DNA of 64,000 nucleotides from Punctularia strigosozonata HHB-11173 SS5 (lineage: Eukaryota; Basidiomycota; Agaricomycetes; Corticiales; Punctulariaceae), in assembly GCF_000264995.1 (NCBI RefSeq), contig NW_006767453.1, positions 140,272-204,271 of the forward strand, read 5' to 3'. Within the stretch, counting starts at the first letter, position 1. Each line of letters begins with the position of its first letter. A model generated the notes under the pieces. The model saw only the letters and a list, made by a program, of their open reading frames with translations. It searched no databases and was not told the origin of the DNA. The position numbers and the translations under genes are program-made. Positions 39,638 to 51,588 of the stretch are shown piece after piece.

Positions 39638-40191
39638 GGGGGGCGAGGCGGGCGGTGGCGGTGTCACGACGCGCCTCGCAGGCAACAGAGCAGGATCCGG
39701 TAGTATAGCAAGAATGAATGTAGATACAGGCGTGCAATCGAGTCTTTATAGTCGAGACGCCATAGATATCAGAGATAATCATATCTCAGATATCAGGCGC
39801 CCGGGGAGTAGAGGTAAGCACGCAAGGTTTGACCATATGGCGCCCAACGGGCGCGTCAACATTGTGATTTCTCAGTCGCGGCGGAGCCGCGACCATTCTA
39901 AGTTTACTCTACGGCTAAGCTACGGAGTACTCCGTTACAGTTTTCGACCAGCCACTGAGTGCCTACAGAACCAGAGAGGACGTCGTCGGGCTGGTGCAGG
40001 CACTGCACATCAACGACAAGGGCCCTGTCTGGGCAATCATCCCAAGGATTCGTGAACATCTCGAGACACACCAAGATCTTGCTTCGAACCCTCGCTTCAC
40101 AGGCCTATTCAAGCTCTCCAGATGCTCCGCCCATGGAGCCCGCCCCAAATCCACCCCATATCCAACACCTCTCGAGACAACATCGAACAGA
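39638..40191. repeat. Right copy of the duplication flanking the second N gap
   Basis: Partner of 38,715-39,267. It includes most of the LTR-like element and the SAP-like coding segment, which here continues to a stop at 40,252-40,254. Confidence 0.88.
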
Positions 40192-40254
40192 GCCTTCTCT
40201 GATTGCCCGGGGTCGTCGAATCCAAACGTACTTGTTGCGAGGTTCGAATCTTAA

Positions 40255-41096
40255 TCACTACAGTACATGCTCATATCATATTGTGAATCTCTTTCTTTAT
40301 TGTTACCTGCACATACTATTCATTACTGTAGCGTACATCTTCGTAATCGACCGCAAGTTTCAGCTTGGTACGACGGCGCGACGACGAATCGGCCACCTCG
40401 AGCGGAGTACGAAATCTTTGAGCGTGGAGGTGTGACGTGTGTGTGACTGGCCGATTCGACCATCCGGCCGAAGAGACGATATCATATAGTACTCGAGCGC
40501 AGCGTGGATGGTTTGTGGGCTATACACATTGAACTATGATTTAGGGCGGGCTCAACGAGGTCCACTCCTCACGCTGCATCTAATCCGTCAACAGAATCGG
40601 TGGCAAGCCTTCTCGCAATACTCGAATCTCATTTCCGCCTCGGACATCGTTCTCGTTGATTTTGCTCCAATTTTGGCCCACCACCGCGCGGGACCCAGCT
40701 CAAGTTTCTCGCTTCATCTATTTCGGACACTACTAAGCATACACGGGCGTGGTACGATCAAGAAGTTTGTAGGTAGTACAATTCGATAGCAAAGGATTGT
40801 TTGATATACGCTAGTATCAAGCCTATGTCGACGAAGCGCCAACACATAACAGGAGCCAGCGCTAATATACATTTAGGGTACCTTGTCCGTAACAGGAACG
40901 GGTAGTGAGGACGACCCATTCAGACAGCAAGGAGTGAGAGCTCGAGAAGCAGTTGGAAAGCATCGACGTAAAGCAAGACTACAACACTGATGGGCGTTAA
41001 ATGCGCCGACGATGGGGGAGATGAATGTCGTGGGGGACGGAAAGGCTGACGAGAGTCCATTGAGATGCAGATGACAACGACGATAGCCCGATGCGT
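40255..41096. other. 0.8-kb region without a recognised gene
   Basis: AT-richer stretch near 40,260-40,350, then short frames with no domain. Probably the 3' flank of the SAP-like gene and of the second zinc-finger gene. Confidence 0.4.
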
Positions 41097-42695
41097 TCAT
41101 CCGTCCATCTGGGAGGAAAGAAAGGAGAATACTGTGCAGTCGGTCTCCGATGAGAGAACGGAAAGGGCGTCCCCGTGGACATCGTTCACTGCAACACGAT
41201 TAGTAAGGTCGGACACCCCATTTCCGTCGAGCAACGTGGCTTACCATGCTTGGCCCGTAGGTAAAGACGGCCAGGTAAGAACGTCTTCTTGCAGCCGGCC
41301 ACGGGGCAATGGAGGCGCGAGCTCCCGGTGTGGTGGTCCCGGTAGTGCCGATAATACTCTTTCTTTCTTGAGTACGCACGCTCCACCCCCTTCTCCGCGC
41401 AAACGGGGCAGATGTGTTTCTTGTCGGCGCGCTGGAACGGATTGGGGTAGGAAGCTGCAGCACTGGCACCCAGAAATATCGTGAGGATACAGCAAGTGAA
41501 TGGGTAACACTAGCTTACCGGCGCAAACAAAGCTTTTTGAAGGACGCGACAATGACTTGGTTCGGTCCACCCCGTACGCCGGCGGGATCGCTCGGAGAGC
41601 CCCCGCCATTTTCAATCATTGCGGCGATGCCAAACGAGGAAGAACCGGGAGGACCCAAAGTCCTATGATTGATGTCAAGAACTGCTACATCAAAATGATC
41701 AGGTACGCCGACGTACGCGTCGAGCTCCGCTTCAACATAGGCAGCCGCAAGAGGGGGGCCCGGGCCGTTGATGGTCATAAGTTGAGATGAAGAAACGATT
41801 GCATCGTTGCGACCTGGTCCGAGGAGTTGTGGATCTCTGGAAGGAGGAGCGTCAGTAGGGACACGATGACAACAACAACAGGCACGAACATGTACTGATC
41901 CGGTCCTTCGCCGCCTACTGGATCGTTGTTGGGACCGGAATTTGCCGCGTGTGCGACCAACGCAGATCTACGACGCGCCGTAAACCGCATGCAACGAGAG
42001 TCTAGAGCATACTGGGAGGCATACCGCGACGAGCGAGAACGAGGGATTTGCAGCGGGTCATAGAAAGTAGTGAAAGACGAGAAATCCTCCGAGTCGCCGG
42101 AGGAACCCTCTGCAGTTTCGGGTTCGTTTAGGCGCGCCCCTACGTTGCCAGGCCAAAGAGCGATGCCGTTCTGCGCGGTCGCATAGCCCGGGTGCAACGA
42201 GCTGTTGTTGACCTGTGCAAAGCTGTGTGGACTTGACGCCGTCGAAGCCGGGTCGTACTCCTTGTCTTGTATAGTATCCAATAACCTATTGCTGCGATCA
42301 GGTTCGACATGTTTCTCGTGAAATGCCGGTAGAAAAGCCGACCTGTGCGTGAAGACGGAGTCTCTCATTTCCGCTCCAGTCTGAAGCCAAGTACCTCTGG
42401 ATAGCTTTCGTGAACTACTCGGACCAGCGTCTAATCTCACTCAAAGGACATACGCGAAGAACTGATTCCCAGAGCCAGGGACGGTCCCGCCGTCCTGGCC
42501 AAGGGGTACCGCCATCACCCTGGCGGGTTCCGCACCGACGGGATTGCGCGCTGCAAGAAATCGCACGATGCACTCCAATTCTTCGTTCGGTGTGGTCACC
42601 ACCGGCTCGTACAGTCCTCCAGACATATGGGACTGAGTGTGCGCGCACATTGCGACCAGGGACAAGAAGGAGAGCGAAGGGGTTGAGGGTTGCAT
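41097..42695 (-). CDS. C2H2 zinc-finger protein 2, paralogue of the gene at 33.7 kb
   Basis: Probable DNA-binding regulator. C-terminal fingers read KHICPVCAEKGVERAYSRKKEYYRHYRDHH and LHCPVAGCKKTFLPGRLYLRAKH. The last His of the second finger is contributed by the next exon (KHVNDVHGD) after removal of an intron with donor GTAAGCC and an acceptor near 41,190. The protein then ends VFSFLSSQMDG with the stop at 41097. The upstream exons (41,515-41,778, 41,775-42,440 and 42,441-42,695) encode low-complexity sequence. One segment, MFVPVVVVIVSLLTLLLPEI, looks like a membrane span; either it is real or that exon is partly intron. The probable start is near 42,695 or at MSGGLYEPV. Same finger spacing, FLP motif and intron phase as zinc-finger protein 1. 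Confidence 0.68.
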
Positions 42696-44815
42696 GAGTC
42701 AGACGAATTTTGTAGTGGCCACAACGCCAACGCCAAAGCGCGAACCCGGCCGGCCACGCCGACCGTCCGGGGCCGACGTTTTCGAGTCCTGGATCTGGCA
42801 GGTGCGGCAACCTCACGCGCGTTGCGCTTGGGCACGATTAACCTCCTTTGCCGCATTTACTGGAGAGCGCCAGTCCTGGTTCCCATGAACAGACACATTG
42901 AGCCGAAGGACGGTCAATTGAAGCTGCTGATGACCACCGGAGCATCCATACGGACATGTCGCGGCGACCAGCTTTTGCGGGGGAGGAACACCGTGAGGTG
43001 GGGGATCAAGTTGTAGACTGTGCTAGCGCCTTTCCCGTTGGATTCGTTCGGTTGGGTACGGCGGGAGACTATATATAATACACAGCCTCGCGTCGGCATG
43101 AGAGAACAACACCGCCTGGACGAATGTGGTTCATTGCGGGATCATGTGCGTGTCCTCAAGAATTCCGTAAGTACCCCGCTGTTCTGATTCCTGAACATAT
43201 CTTCACTCACCTGTCCCTCTTCCAGGAGGAAACACGGACGCACGGATTCGTCTAACACGCAGCTCTCAATTGCTTTAGCTGACAATGAGCTCGGCCTGCA
43301 TAGGCACGGGAAAGCCACCGACCGCGTCCCGCAATTCCGGCAGCATACTCTGCGAAGGACCCTGATTAGCCCGGCCTAGAGCAGCGGTAATCAACGCCAA
43401 CGGACGCCCTGCGATCAGGCAAGCCATCGGGTACACGGTGCAAGCCCTTGCTGGTCTCATGAGTTGTAGTCATTGGCGAACCTCTGATCACCTCGATTGC
43501 TGGCGTTGATATATTCATATTGCTCCGCGACGACTACGAAAAGCTTCGGCCTTGGCATTCCTCGGGCGTTGGTTTGTTAAGTCCCGCTTGATTTCCATCG
43601 TGGAGATTTGCCGGCGTTCAGCTCGAGGATAAGAGGATCTTGCAGTGTCGACGCAGGCCGTTGCCCGACGCTAGCTTGTAGTGAGAGGCGATGGATGATT
43701 GCAGTTGCAAGAGGAGAGGCGAGAAGGTTCGAAATGGTGCTAGAGCTGCTCAGGCTCAGAGTCACAGCGTTCGTCAGCAACGTGGCCGACCCCGTCATTG
43801 CAGCTGGTCGGCAGGCTCCCCGTAACTCATGCCACGGTCACAGTTCCACGGTTTCACCCCTCACACGCAGACAAACCATCATCCTTGCAACCGGCGAGTG
43901 GCATGAACGGAATGACCTTTGAATGTCTCTGCTAGTGTTCTATGCGATGGAGCTCTTCGACATATCGTTACCCAAGGATTAAGCTTGGCAAGGGAAGCGG
44001 GTGCCACAATGCTTGAAAGATTCGTCGAACTTTGTATACGCGCCAACGACAACGTCTGGTGGCCGGACAGTATCAGAAGTACGTTTTCGGCTTGGATGGC
44101 ATCTCCGAGGGCGCTTGAATCTTGCATGGGACGTGGATATTTATGTCCGAGAACCGAGGTGAAGTCAATATGTCAGTGCTAACCCGCCGTAATCTCGTCG
44201 AGCTCAAACCGACGCTCAGACAGATAAGTCTGAAGCCTTGTGGGCAATGCACCCGATCGCATGCCTCTTCGTCTTGTATTCTCGGTGCCTCAGCGCCGGA
44301 GCCTCTGCCTCTGATGCCCCGTGCCTCTGATCTTTAGCGCCTCATCATTGGCCGGTCTCTGCTCAAGACGCTGGCGAAATCGCATTCCATATCAGTTTGA
44401 TCTGCTCGCAGATCACTCCCAGCACCGCCCAGTACGGTTATTTTCTATCCATTGCATTTACTAGCTCGGTTGACGATGATACAGTTCTATCTATACAACC
44501 GGTTAAAGATCCTTGCAGAGCCGGATGTCCCAGATCATCTACGGCTGGAAGATTCCAAAACACGCCTTGACCTCACATCCGGCGGGACCATTCTGATTCC
44601 TTCGAAGTTAATGTCCATGGCACGGGTCTGGTTACGACCTGTTGCAATCGTCGGCAACGAGATCTCGGTAGAGGGTCCAAATGCATCTTGTTGGGACAGC
44701 TAGCGTGCCAACTTGAAGTATAAAGGAGCGCCATCCTCACCAAATGTCCCTCATCAGGTGTTCACGCCTGCCTCAGCAGCTACGGCAACTGCAAAGTTCC
44801 TCTTCCACGTCCAGC
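42696..44815. other. 2.1-kb region without a confident gene
   Basis: No long conserved frame. On the minus strand at 43,275-43,798, segments such as TISNLLASPLATAIIHRLSL and ARACTVYPMACLIAGRPLALI recall the membrane spans of the fungal DUF6533/6534 families. They are short and discontinuous, so a decayed membrane-protein gene is only a possibility. A small intron-bearing candidate at 43,098 is listed separately. The last 100 bases are the promoter of the first aspartic protease. Confidence 0.35.
43098..43256 (+). CDS. Possible very small spliced gene (32 aa)
   Basis: A TATA-like run CTATATATAATA near 43,068-43,079 lies about 20-30 bases upstream of an ATG. The open frame runs 23 codons to a perfect donor GTAAGT at 43,167. 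It resumes in phase after CTCTTCCAG at 43,226 for nine codons and a stop. The product (MREQHRLDECGSLRDHVRVL...) has no CaaX end, so it is not a mating-pheromone precursor, and no domain. The promoter and splice signals are better than chance, but coding is doubtful; it may be a spliced non-coding transcript or the first exon of something longer. Confidence 0.25.
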
Positions 44816-46365
44816 ATGTTCTGCAAAGTCACTCTCCTCGCTCTCGCTCTCGTACTGGTTGGATCCGCCTCCCCTGTGGTGCATGATAACCACGGCGTCC
44901 GCATCCCCATGTCGCGACGCAGTGGTATCACCACCGTCAACGGCGTAGTCGATCAGTCCAAGCTGAAGGCAGCCACGGCCAACGCCATCAATAAGCATAG
45001 GCAGAACTTGCTCAACCTCCTGCATAACGTAGGAAGGCTGCCCAAGGTATGCGCGCGTCGTCATGTCAGCATCACCCCCAACGAACTGATGCCGATTACC
45101 TCTTCAGGGAGCGCACGTCAAGGAATTGGTCACGGTTCCCCCGCCTTCCGGCAAGAAGCGCCAAAGCGAAACGCTCACAGACGTAGGCGACGCAGAATGG
45201 ACTGGCGACATCACCATCGGCACTCCGGGTCAACCTTTCGTGGTAGATTTTGACAGTACGTGCTGCAGTCTTCGGATCTACGCTCATGATATCAGGGTCT
45301 GATGCTGCACGACAGCGGGATCCTCTGACCTCTGGGTCCCATTCTCCACTTGTTCAAGCTCGACCTGCACATCCAAGAACAAATATACCGCGCACCAGTC
45401 CTCCACGTCCTCCAAGAAGGACGGCACATTCACGATCGAATACGGCGATGGCTCTACGGTTTCCGGGCCCGTCTACACTGACACTGTCGTCGTCGGTGGG
45501 GTCAACGTCACCGACCAATACTTCTCCCCTGTCACCAAAGACACAAGCACCGTTTCCGGTGATCCGTCCGATGGGTGAATACCTTCGACGGTTTAGACGT
45601 ATTGACACCGATTGAACCTTCGTATGTTTCAGGATCATGGGTATGGCCTGGCCAGCCATCTCGCAACTCGGCCACAACCCCGTCGTGAACAGCGCGTTCA
45701 AAGCAGGCGCGATCCCCGCCGAGGTCTTCGGCATGAAGCTCGCGTCCAACAACTCGGAGCTCTTCCTCGGCGGGACGAACAGCGTGCTCTACACGGGTTC
45801 GATCGAATACCACGCCATTGACACCTCCAGCGGTTTCTGGCAGGCGCAAGGGGCGAGCGTGTCGGTGGGATCCAAGACCGTGGTGCAAAACTTTGACACG
45901 TAAGCCTTTGGATAGCCGCGTGAATGCACACGAGCTTATATGCGTGCCGCATAGCATCATCGACAGTGGGACCACCCTCATGTACGGCCCGCCCTCGGCC
46001 GTGAAGGAAGTGTACGGGTCCATCTCGGGTTCTTCCGTCGTGGACGAAGAGGAAGGGGCGTACGCGTTCCCGTGCGACTCCTCGCCTACGGTCTCGTTCT
46101 CGTGGGGCGGCAAGCAATGGACCCTCTCCGCAGACAGGCGAGTTCTTCCCTCGCAAGCAACCACCTGACAGAACGCTCATGGGTCATTCGTAGCTTCAAC
46201 GCGGGCGAGACCGAGGAAGGCTCGGGTCAGTGCGTCGGGGCTCTCTTGGGCCAGGACATCGGCTTCGGCGATAACGTCTGGCTCCTTGGGGATGCGTTCA
46301 TGAGGAACGTCTATACCGCGTTCTCCTTCACGGACAGCTCCGTTGGCTTCGCCGAGCTGGCGTGA
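44816..46365 (+). CDS. Secreted aspartic protease 1 (pepsin family A1, polyporopepsin-like)
   Basis: Extracellular acid protease. The ATG at 44816 gives the signal peptide MFCKVTLLALALVLVGSASP. A propeptide (SKLKAATANAINKHRQNLLNLL) and the mature enzyme follow. The first catalytic Asp lies in VVDFDT/GSSDLWVP across an intron, the flap is IEYGDGSTVSGPVY, and the second catalytic Asp is IIDSGTTLMYGPPSAV. VWLLGDAFMRNVYTAFSF..VGFAELA ends the protein at 46365. At least six introns. All catalytic residues are present. It is about 60-70 percent alike by eye to the protease at 49.6 kb in the same orientation, with the same intron positions, so the two look like a local duplication. Confidence 0.92.
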
Positions 46366-46826
46366 GGGGGGGCAGGCTGCGCCTTCGGGATATCTCGCTC
46401 GGACACGGTTTCAAGGACCGTTCGAGGCGCGACGCGATTTGATTTGATCTGGTTGTGATCGTGGGGGGTTCCGCGGTCTGATTGCATCTTATGGTGAAAT
46501 CGGTATAAACTCGGAACCGCGCCTGTTCCTGTGTGTGCTCAGCCGTGCCTTTCGTGTTATTCGTCCTCAGGAAGTCATCCCGTTTTCGTCCGCTTTCGTG
46601 TCATTTCCCGTATCACATCGTGTATACAAGATTATCATATTTATAAAATGGATGATTGAGGGGTGCCGTACGAATACATGGGTGAGCCGCGTGAATATGA
46701 GGAGGTATTCCGTACACATGAAGCATGTCCTACATTTACACTTGACGAAACGGGGACGAGCAAGAATAGTTTACAGTCAGATATCGTTCTATATGTGGTA
46801 GTCGCGGTGGTGATGATAGTGTACTG
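46366..46826. other. Intergenic 0.46 kb (convergent 3' flanks)
   Basis: Lies between the 3' ends of aspartic protease 1 and RING gene 1. AT-rich with TATTCG/TATACA runs near 46,500-46,700, consistent with 3' UTRs and polyadenylation regions. No gene seen. Confidence 0.45.
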
Positions 46827-48063
46827 TCAATCGGCAGAGACCGGCGACGACTCCCGCTCTTCGTTCCGCAGGTAGGTCGCGACCGCGGCCATCGCCTCGA
46901 GCTTGCGCTCGCTCGGATGCCGCCGCAAGATCGACTCGGGCAAACGCGATAGCGACGGGCCGAGCTTGCACCGTTTGAACGGCGGCGGGGTGACAGCCTC
47001 GGACGAGTCAGACCCTGTATCGGATTCGTCGGCGGACTGGGAGGAAGTGCGCTTGAGGACGGAGGGGAGGCGGCACGTCCCTGCAGAAGGCGTGTGCGGG
47101 AGGCTGCAGACGCGCGGGGCGGGAGACGCCGGAGGGATGATGGGGGACGGCGGAGAGACGAAGGTGGCGAGCGCGGCGAGCGTGTCGCTCGTGGATGGTA
47201 CGCCGATGGGTGGGCTCGGGCTCGCGGCGGGGCTCGAGGCGTCCGTATGGTCGGATGCGGAGGAGGAAAGGGTGGGCTCGGAGCCGTCGCTCGTGAGCGT
47301 CTTGGAGCTGCTCTCAGAGCCATTGTCAGATTTCCTATGAGCCGAATAGCGGGTCAGCACAGAGGCCCTCCCTCGCCCCGACGCAGAGGCACGCACATAA
47401 TCTCGCACTGCCGCTTGAGCTCGAGGTAGCGCTTCTGGAGCTGGTTGCGCTCGGCCTGCATCTTCAGCGCGTGGTCCCGCGCAAGGCGCGCGAGGCCGAC
47501 GAGCCCGAGCGTCGCCGCGGCGTGCATCTGCGCGCGTCCGCGCCAGGCATCGCACATCAGGCGCAGCCGAGCTTCCTTCAGGTGCGGAGGGAGGGACTCA
47601 GGCACCTGCTGATCCGAATGTTTCTCGGTTCCGCCGAGGGAAGGCGATTTCTTTGCTGACGCCTGTTCGTGCGGATTGGGCGAGAGGTCGAGGTAGACTT
47701 TCCGGACGGCGGGGAGGATGTGTGCGCGGAGTTCTTCCGGCACGATCGAGGGGTCCACGCCTGCTGTTGAAGTGTTTAGCGACGCCGACCGGGTTTCTGG
47801 GTATCTGTGAGGAAATAATACTCACCGATGCAATATGGCGCTCTGCAGGTCGGACATTGGTGTTGGGTCATGAACGGCGCGATGGCCATGACGACCCGTT
47901 GAAGGCACTGCTGGCAAAAGACATGCCCTGGACAAGTCATATTATTAGGATCGTCTGCAACTACACTATGGCCGACCGCGTCATGCGACGGTTTCGGCTA
48001 CTCACCACAAGGTAACGCCACCGGTGATTTGAGGATGTCAAGGCAGATGATGCAGGTCGGCAT
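46827..48063 (-). CDS. RING-finger / coiled-coil protein 1
   Basis: Probable E3 ubiquitin ligase. From the ATG at 48063 the first exon gives MPTCIICLDILKSPVALPCG. After an intron come GHVFCQQCLQRVV and HQCPTCRAPYCI, completing a C3HC4 RING. The next exon starts VDPSIVPEELRAHILPAVRKVYLDL, a segment also found in the RING gene at 53.97 kb. A helical region follows (ARDHALKMQAERNQLQKRYLELK) and then a Ser/Pro-rich tail with PPFKRCKLGPSLSRLPES, ending at 46827. Zinc ligands are all present. The GC-rich tail makes long antisense frames. Substrate unknown. Confidence 0.82.
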
Positions 48064-49631
48064 CACGTTGATACACACCTCGAGCTGCGAGTTTTGATTT
48101 GTATGACGTTGAACGGTGGATTGGATGAGGAGGGCGGTAACCCGGAAGACTTATTTTATAACACGGTAGCGCAGAGTCACTCCGAGGTGAGTGCAGTGGG
48201 TATGACTCCCGAAGCTTGCCGAGCGCACACGCGGCAGGACCGCCCAGGAGTACATCTAAAGGTCGACCCGGTTCCCCACATAGAGTGGAGGCGAATAGCG
48301 CGCAGGGTGGCCCAGGATGCGGGGATAAACACATGTGGCGGGCTCCGAGGCTGAACAGGGCGCGTCGAGGCTGGATCGAGAATGCGGCTGAATGCGGCGG
48401 TAGGTGATCCTGCCTGACCCTCGCAAAATCGCCGTCATGTCCAGCACTCCGAGATCCGGCAATAGACGACAACAGGGGAACAGCACCCGTGGACAGATGC
48501 ATTGCTGGATTTGTTTGTCTAGAGTCCCCGGCGCCCCTTAGAGATCGTGCCAGCCTCCTGCCTATGAACCCGAGAGGGGCCGACTCGCGAGCGCTTCCGG
48601 GGGTAGCCGGGTTGCGCCTGCCTCCGAGGGTATCATGGCGCCTCGTCCAGGCGCAGTGTTGCCACATGTACACTTTTATTTGTCGGTGTAGAGTACAATC
48701 GCGTTTTGCATAGACATCACGGAGCAGTGGAGTCGGTTTGCTTGGATGCTGGAGAAGTAGTACAGGTGGGAAAAATGACGTCATATATGTGACTCACCTG
48801 CGTGACTTCACGTGAGGTCTTTTGGGTCACGAGCGTGGCGGTGACTCTTCGCGGCCGGGCACATGCAGGCTCCGGAGTCTCGTCGCCAGCTCTTCCGCTA
48901 CCCATGATACCCGAGGACTTTGTCTACACGATACGAGCACAAGGCAACCACCCGTACGTGGTCCGCTGAATGGAGGTATCAGGGTGTGGCGCAGCTATAT
49001 CTTTCCTGCGTTATGGAGCATCCATATGGTCACCCAGGCTTCCTGCCGCAAGTTGGCTGTACCGGAATACTAGCTTTAGCATCCCGCTCTTCTTTTACCC
49101 CGCGTTTGCTGTTCCCTCTTGTAAATCCCCGGAGCAGCGCCTTCCCGACGCGTTCTTCTGGCAGGTGCGGCATGTGCGCGTTGCGCTCGGGCGATGATAG
49201 AAGCTGCTGATGCGTGGACGACCGCGCGCCGGCTGTTCGTCGCGAACGCGCCAGATGAGGCGTCCACGCCTCGGGCAATGTGCGCCACCGCCTGTGCAGG
49301 CTTCGAGGGGCGAACAGCGATGCCATCTATGGCCTGAACGTCGGTTCTAATTCGGGAGCTCCATTGCTCGGAAACGGCGACGAAAATAGACCGGGCGAGT
49401 GAAGCATGGTCCACGGTTCTCGAGTATGAACGACGGTCGCGGATTGCCTGAACGTACAGCGGGGCGCCTGTGCGCCGGAGTTTAGGACACTCCTCGTGTG
49501 CGAAAGCGCGTTCACCATGCGCGGTACAAAAGCCAGGCGTTCGCGACGAGGGACCGACAGGATCCCAGTCCTCTCTGCAGCTAGCTCAGTTCTCCAAGGC
49601 CTCAGCCAGTTGATCACCCTCCGCTTTCGCC
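48064..49631. other. 1.6-kb region without a confident gene
   Basis: A 248-codon minus-strand frame at 48,038-48,784 overlaps the RING gene start in another frame and has no domain. Other frames (49,030-49,617) are likewise featureless. The region probably holds the RING gene promoter and the promoter of aspartic protease 2. Confidence 0.4.
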
Positions 49632-51135
49632 ATGTTCTGCAAAGCCACCCTGTTCACCCTCGCTTTGGCGTTCGCTGCCTCCGCCTCGCCCGTCGAGCGC
49701 GACACCGGCGTCCGCGTTGCTTTGCCTAAGCGCAGCGCCCTCACCAAGGCCGACGGCACCTTCGACCACGCGAAGGCCGTCGCTGCCTCTGCGCGGACTC
49801 TCAACAAGCACCGTCAGAACCTGATCAACCTGCAACGCAACACTGGTAGCCTGCCCAAGGTAATCAATCATACTCAAATAACTTCCGGACTGAGGCTAAC
49901 TGAACACTCTTTTTCTTTCAGGGTGCCTCCATCAAGGAGCTCAAGGAGGTCCCTACCGTCGAGAAGCGCCAGAAGGAGAGCCTCACCGACGAGGACTCCG
50001 ATGAGGAGTGGGCTGGCACGATCTCTATCGGCTCCCCCGCTCAGAAGTTCCTCATCGACTTCGACAGTAGGTTTCGTTCTTCTTGTATGTTACAATATGT
50101 GCTCAACTGTCAATCTCCTAGCCGGCTCGTCTGACCTTTGGGTCCCCTCGTCGTCCTGCTCTAGCTCGACTTGCTCGTCCAAGAGCAAGTACACCGCGTC
50201 CAAGTCGTCCACGGGCTCGAAGAAGAGTGGTACCTTCGAAATCGAGTATGGCGATGGCTCGACCGTTTCCGGCCCCGTCTACACCGAGGACGTCACCGTC
50301 GGTGGTGTCAGCGTGACGGGCCAGTACTTCTCCCCGGTCACCACCCTCTCTTCCAGCTTCAAGGATGACCCCATCGACGGGTAAGCGCCGCTGAATCCAG
50401 CAATCGCGTTACCAGTCTAACATCCTCCGCGACTAGTCTGCTCGGCATGGCCTGGCCCCTGATCTCCAACCTCGGCAAGAACCCGTTCTTCAACACCGCG
50501 GACTCGGCCGGCGCCGTCTCGTCCAACGTCTTCGGCATGAAGCTCGCCTCGTCCGGCTCGGAGCTCTACCTCGGCGGCACCGACAGCTCGCTCTACTCGG
50601 GCTCGATCGAGTACCACTCCATCGACACCTCCACCGGTTTCTGGCAGGCGACCGGCGCGAGCGTCAAGGTCGGCTCGAAGACGGTCGAGAGCGACTTTGA
50701 CACCATCATCGACTCGGGCACGACCATCATGTACGGCCCGCCCTCGGCCGTCAAGGCCGTGTACGCCGCCGTCTCCGGCTCCGCCGTGTACGACTCCTCG
50801 GAGGGATACTACTCCTACCCCTGCGACTCGCCCCCGACCATCTCCTTCAACTGGGGCGGCAAAGACTGGGAGATCTCCTCGGAAAAGTGAGCCCTCCCCC
50901 CGAAACCCGTTCGCGCTGACTGCATATCCCATCGTTGCTGACTCTCCTGCGCGCCATTCTTAGCCTCAGCCTGGGTGAGACCGAGACCGGCTCGGGCAAG
51001 TGCGTCGGCGCGCTCGCCGGCCAGGACCTCGGCCTCGGCGACGACGTCTGGCTCCTCGGCGACAGCTTCATGAAGAACGTCTACACCGCGTTCTCCTTCT
51101 CCAAGAGCTCCGTCGGCTTTGCGGAACTCGCTTGA
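49632..51135 (+). CDS. Secreted aspartic protease 2 (pepsin family A1, polyporopepsin-like)
   Basis: Extracellular acid protease, paralogue of the gene at 44.8 kb. The ATG at 49632 gives the signal peptide MFCKATLFTLALAFAASASP and a propeptide with ASARTLNKHRQNLINLQ. The catalytic Asp lies in LIDFDT/GSSDLWVPSSSC, the flap is IEYGDGSTVSGPVY, and the second Asp is IIDSGTTIMYGPPSAV. The C-terminal VWLLGDSFMKNVYTAFSFSKSSVGFAEL ends at 51135. Six introns at the same places as its paralogue. Very high GC3 suggests strong expression compared with paralogue 1. Confidence 0.94.
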
Positions 51136-51588
51136 TGCGATCGTCTGAGCTTGCGGTCATCAAAACGGCACTTTATAAGTTATCGCACGCGCAATACCCC
51201 AGACTTGTCTTGTAGCATCACGTCCCTGGAAATGTATTTCTTCACGCTTTGCACGAATCAAAACGTTTTTATATTTTGCGTTCATATACGTGATTTTGAT
51301 GTTGCTTCATGGACAGCATATAAGCAAGACATTCGGATTAGCTGTCAGCCCAGTCGCGGGAGGCGATCTCAATGTGTTGCGCAGGCACCCGGGAACCTCG
51401 GTGCACATACAGTCTGCCATGCCATTGGAGGAAAAGGTTGGAACACATGAAGTGTAAATAATAACGAACGATGCGACGTGCGGTTGCGACAGAAAGCGGG
51501 GTATACTTGCGAGGGATGTCGATTTGAGAGAGAGGATTGGAGGGAGGATCGATGCGCGAATGCCCTGTGTGCGATTATAGTATGTAGA
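51136..51588. other. Intergenic 0.45 kb (convergent 3' flanks)
   Basis: AT-rich sequence between the stops of aspartic protease 2 and the coiled-coil gene. Short frames only. Confidence 0.45.

Larger units (their letters stand above)
38442..40254 (+). pseudogene. Coiled-coil protein with SAP-like C-terminus, interrupted by an LTR-like insertion and a false gap
   Basis: The left part reads as a highly charged helix (QELKAHFEEEERVAAEKERK, EHAKAVEAAEREARIVQAA). The right part begins with DQPLSAYRTREDVVGLVQAL and has WAIIPRIREHLETHQDL and NPRFTGLF. The latter fits a SAP-like helix-extended-loop-helix of a type seen in many Agaricomycete hypothetical proteins, some next to DNA transposons. The two parts are separated by a 318-bp insertion flanked by a 5-bp duplication. 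The right part appears twice because of the assembly overlap; the copy at 39,940-40,254 is the continuous one. The true start is uncertain because the frame stays open upstream. Whether this is a host gene or a transposon-derived C-terminus is unresolved. Confidence 0.5.

Noticed and set aside
40232-40254. GGTTCGAATC, a tRNA box B match
   Set aside because: No box A or cloverleaf upstream; lies at the end of the SAP-like frame.
43098-43256. Mating-pheromone precursor
   Set aside because: No CaaX motif at the C-terminus and no Glu-Arg type processing site.
48038-48784. 248-codon minus-strand open frame
   Set aside because: Overlaps the first RING exon in another frame, no domain, no splice or start support.
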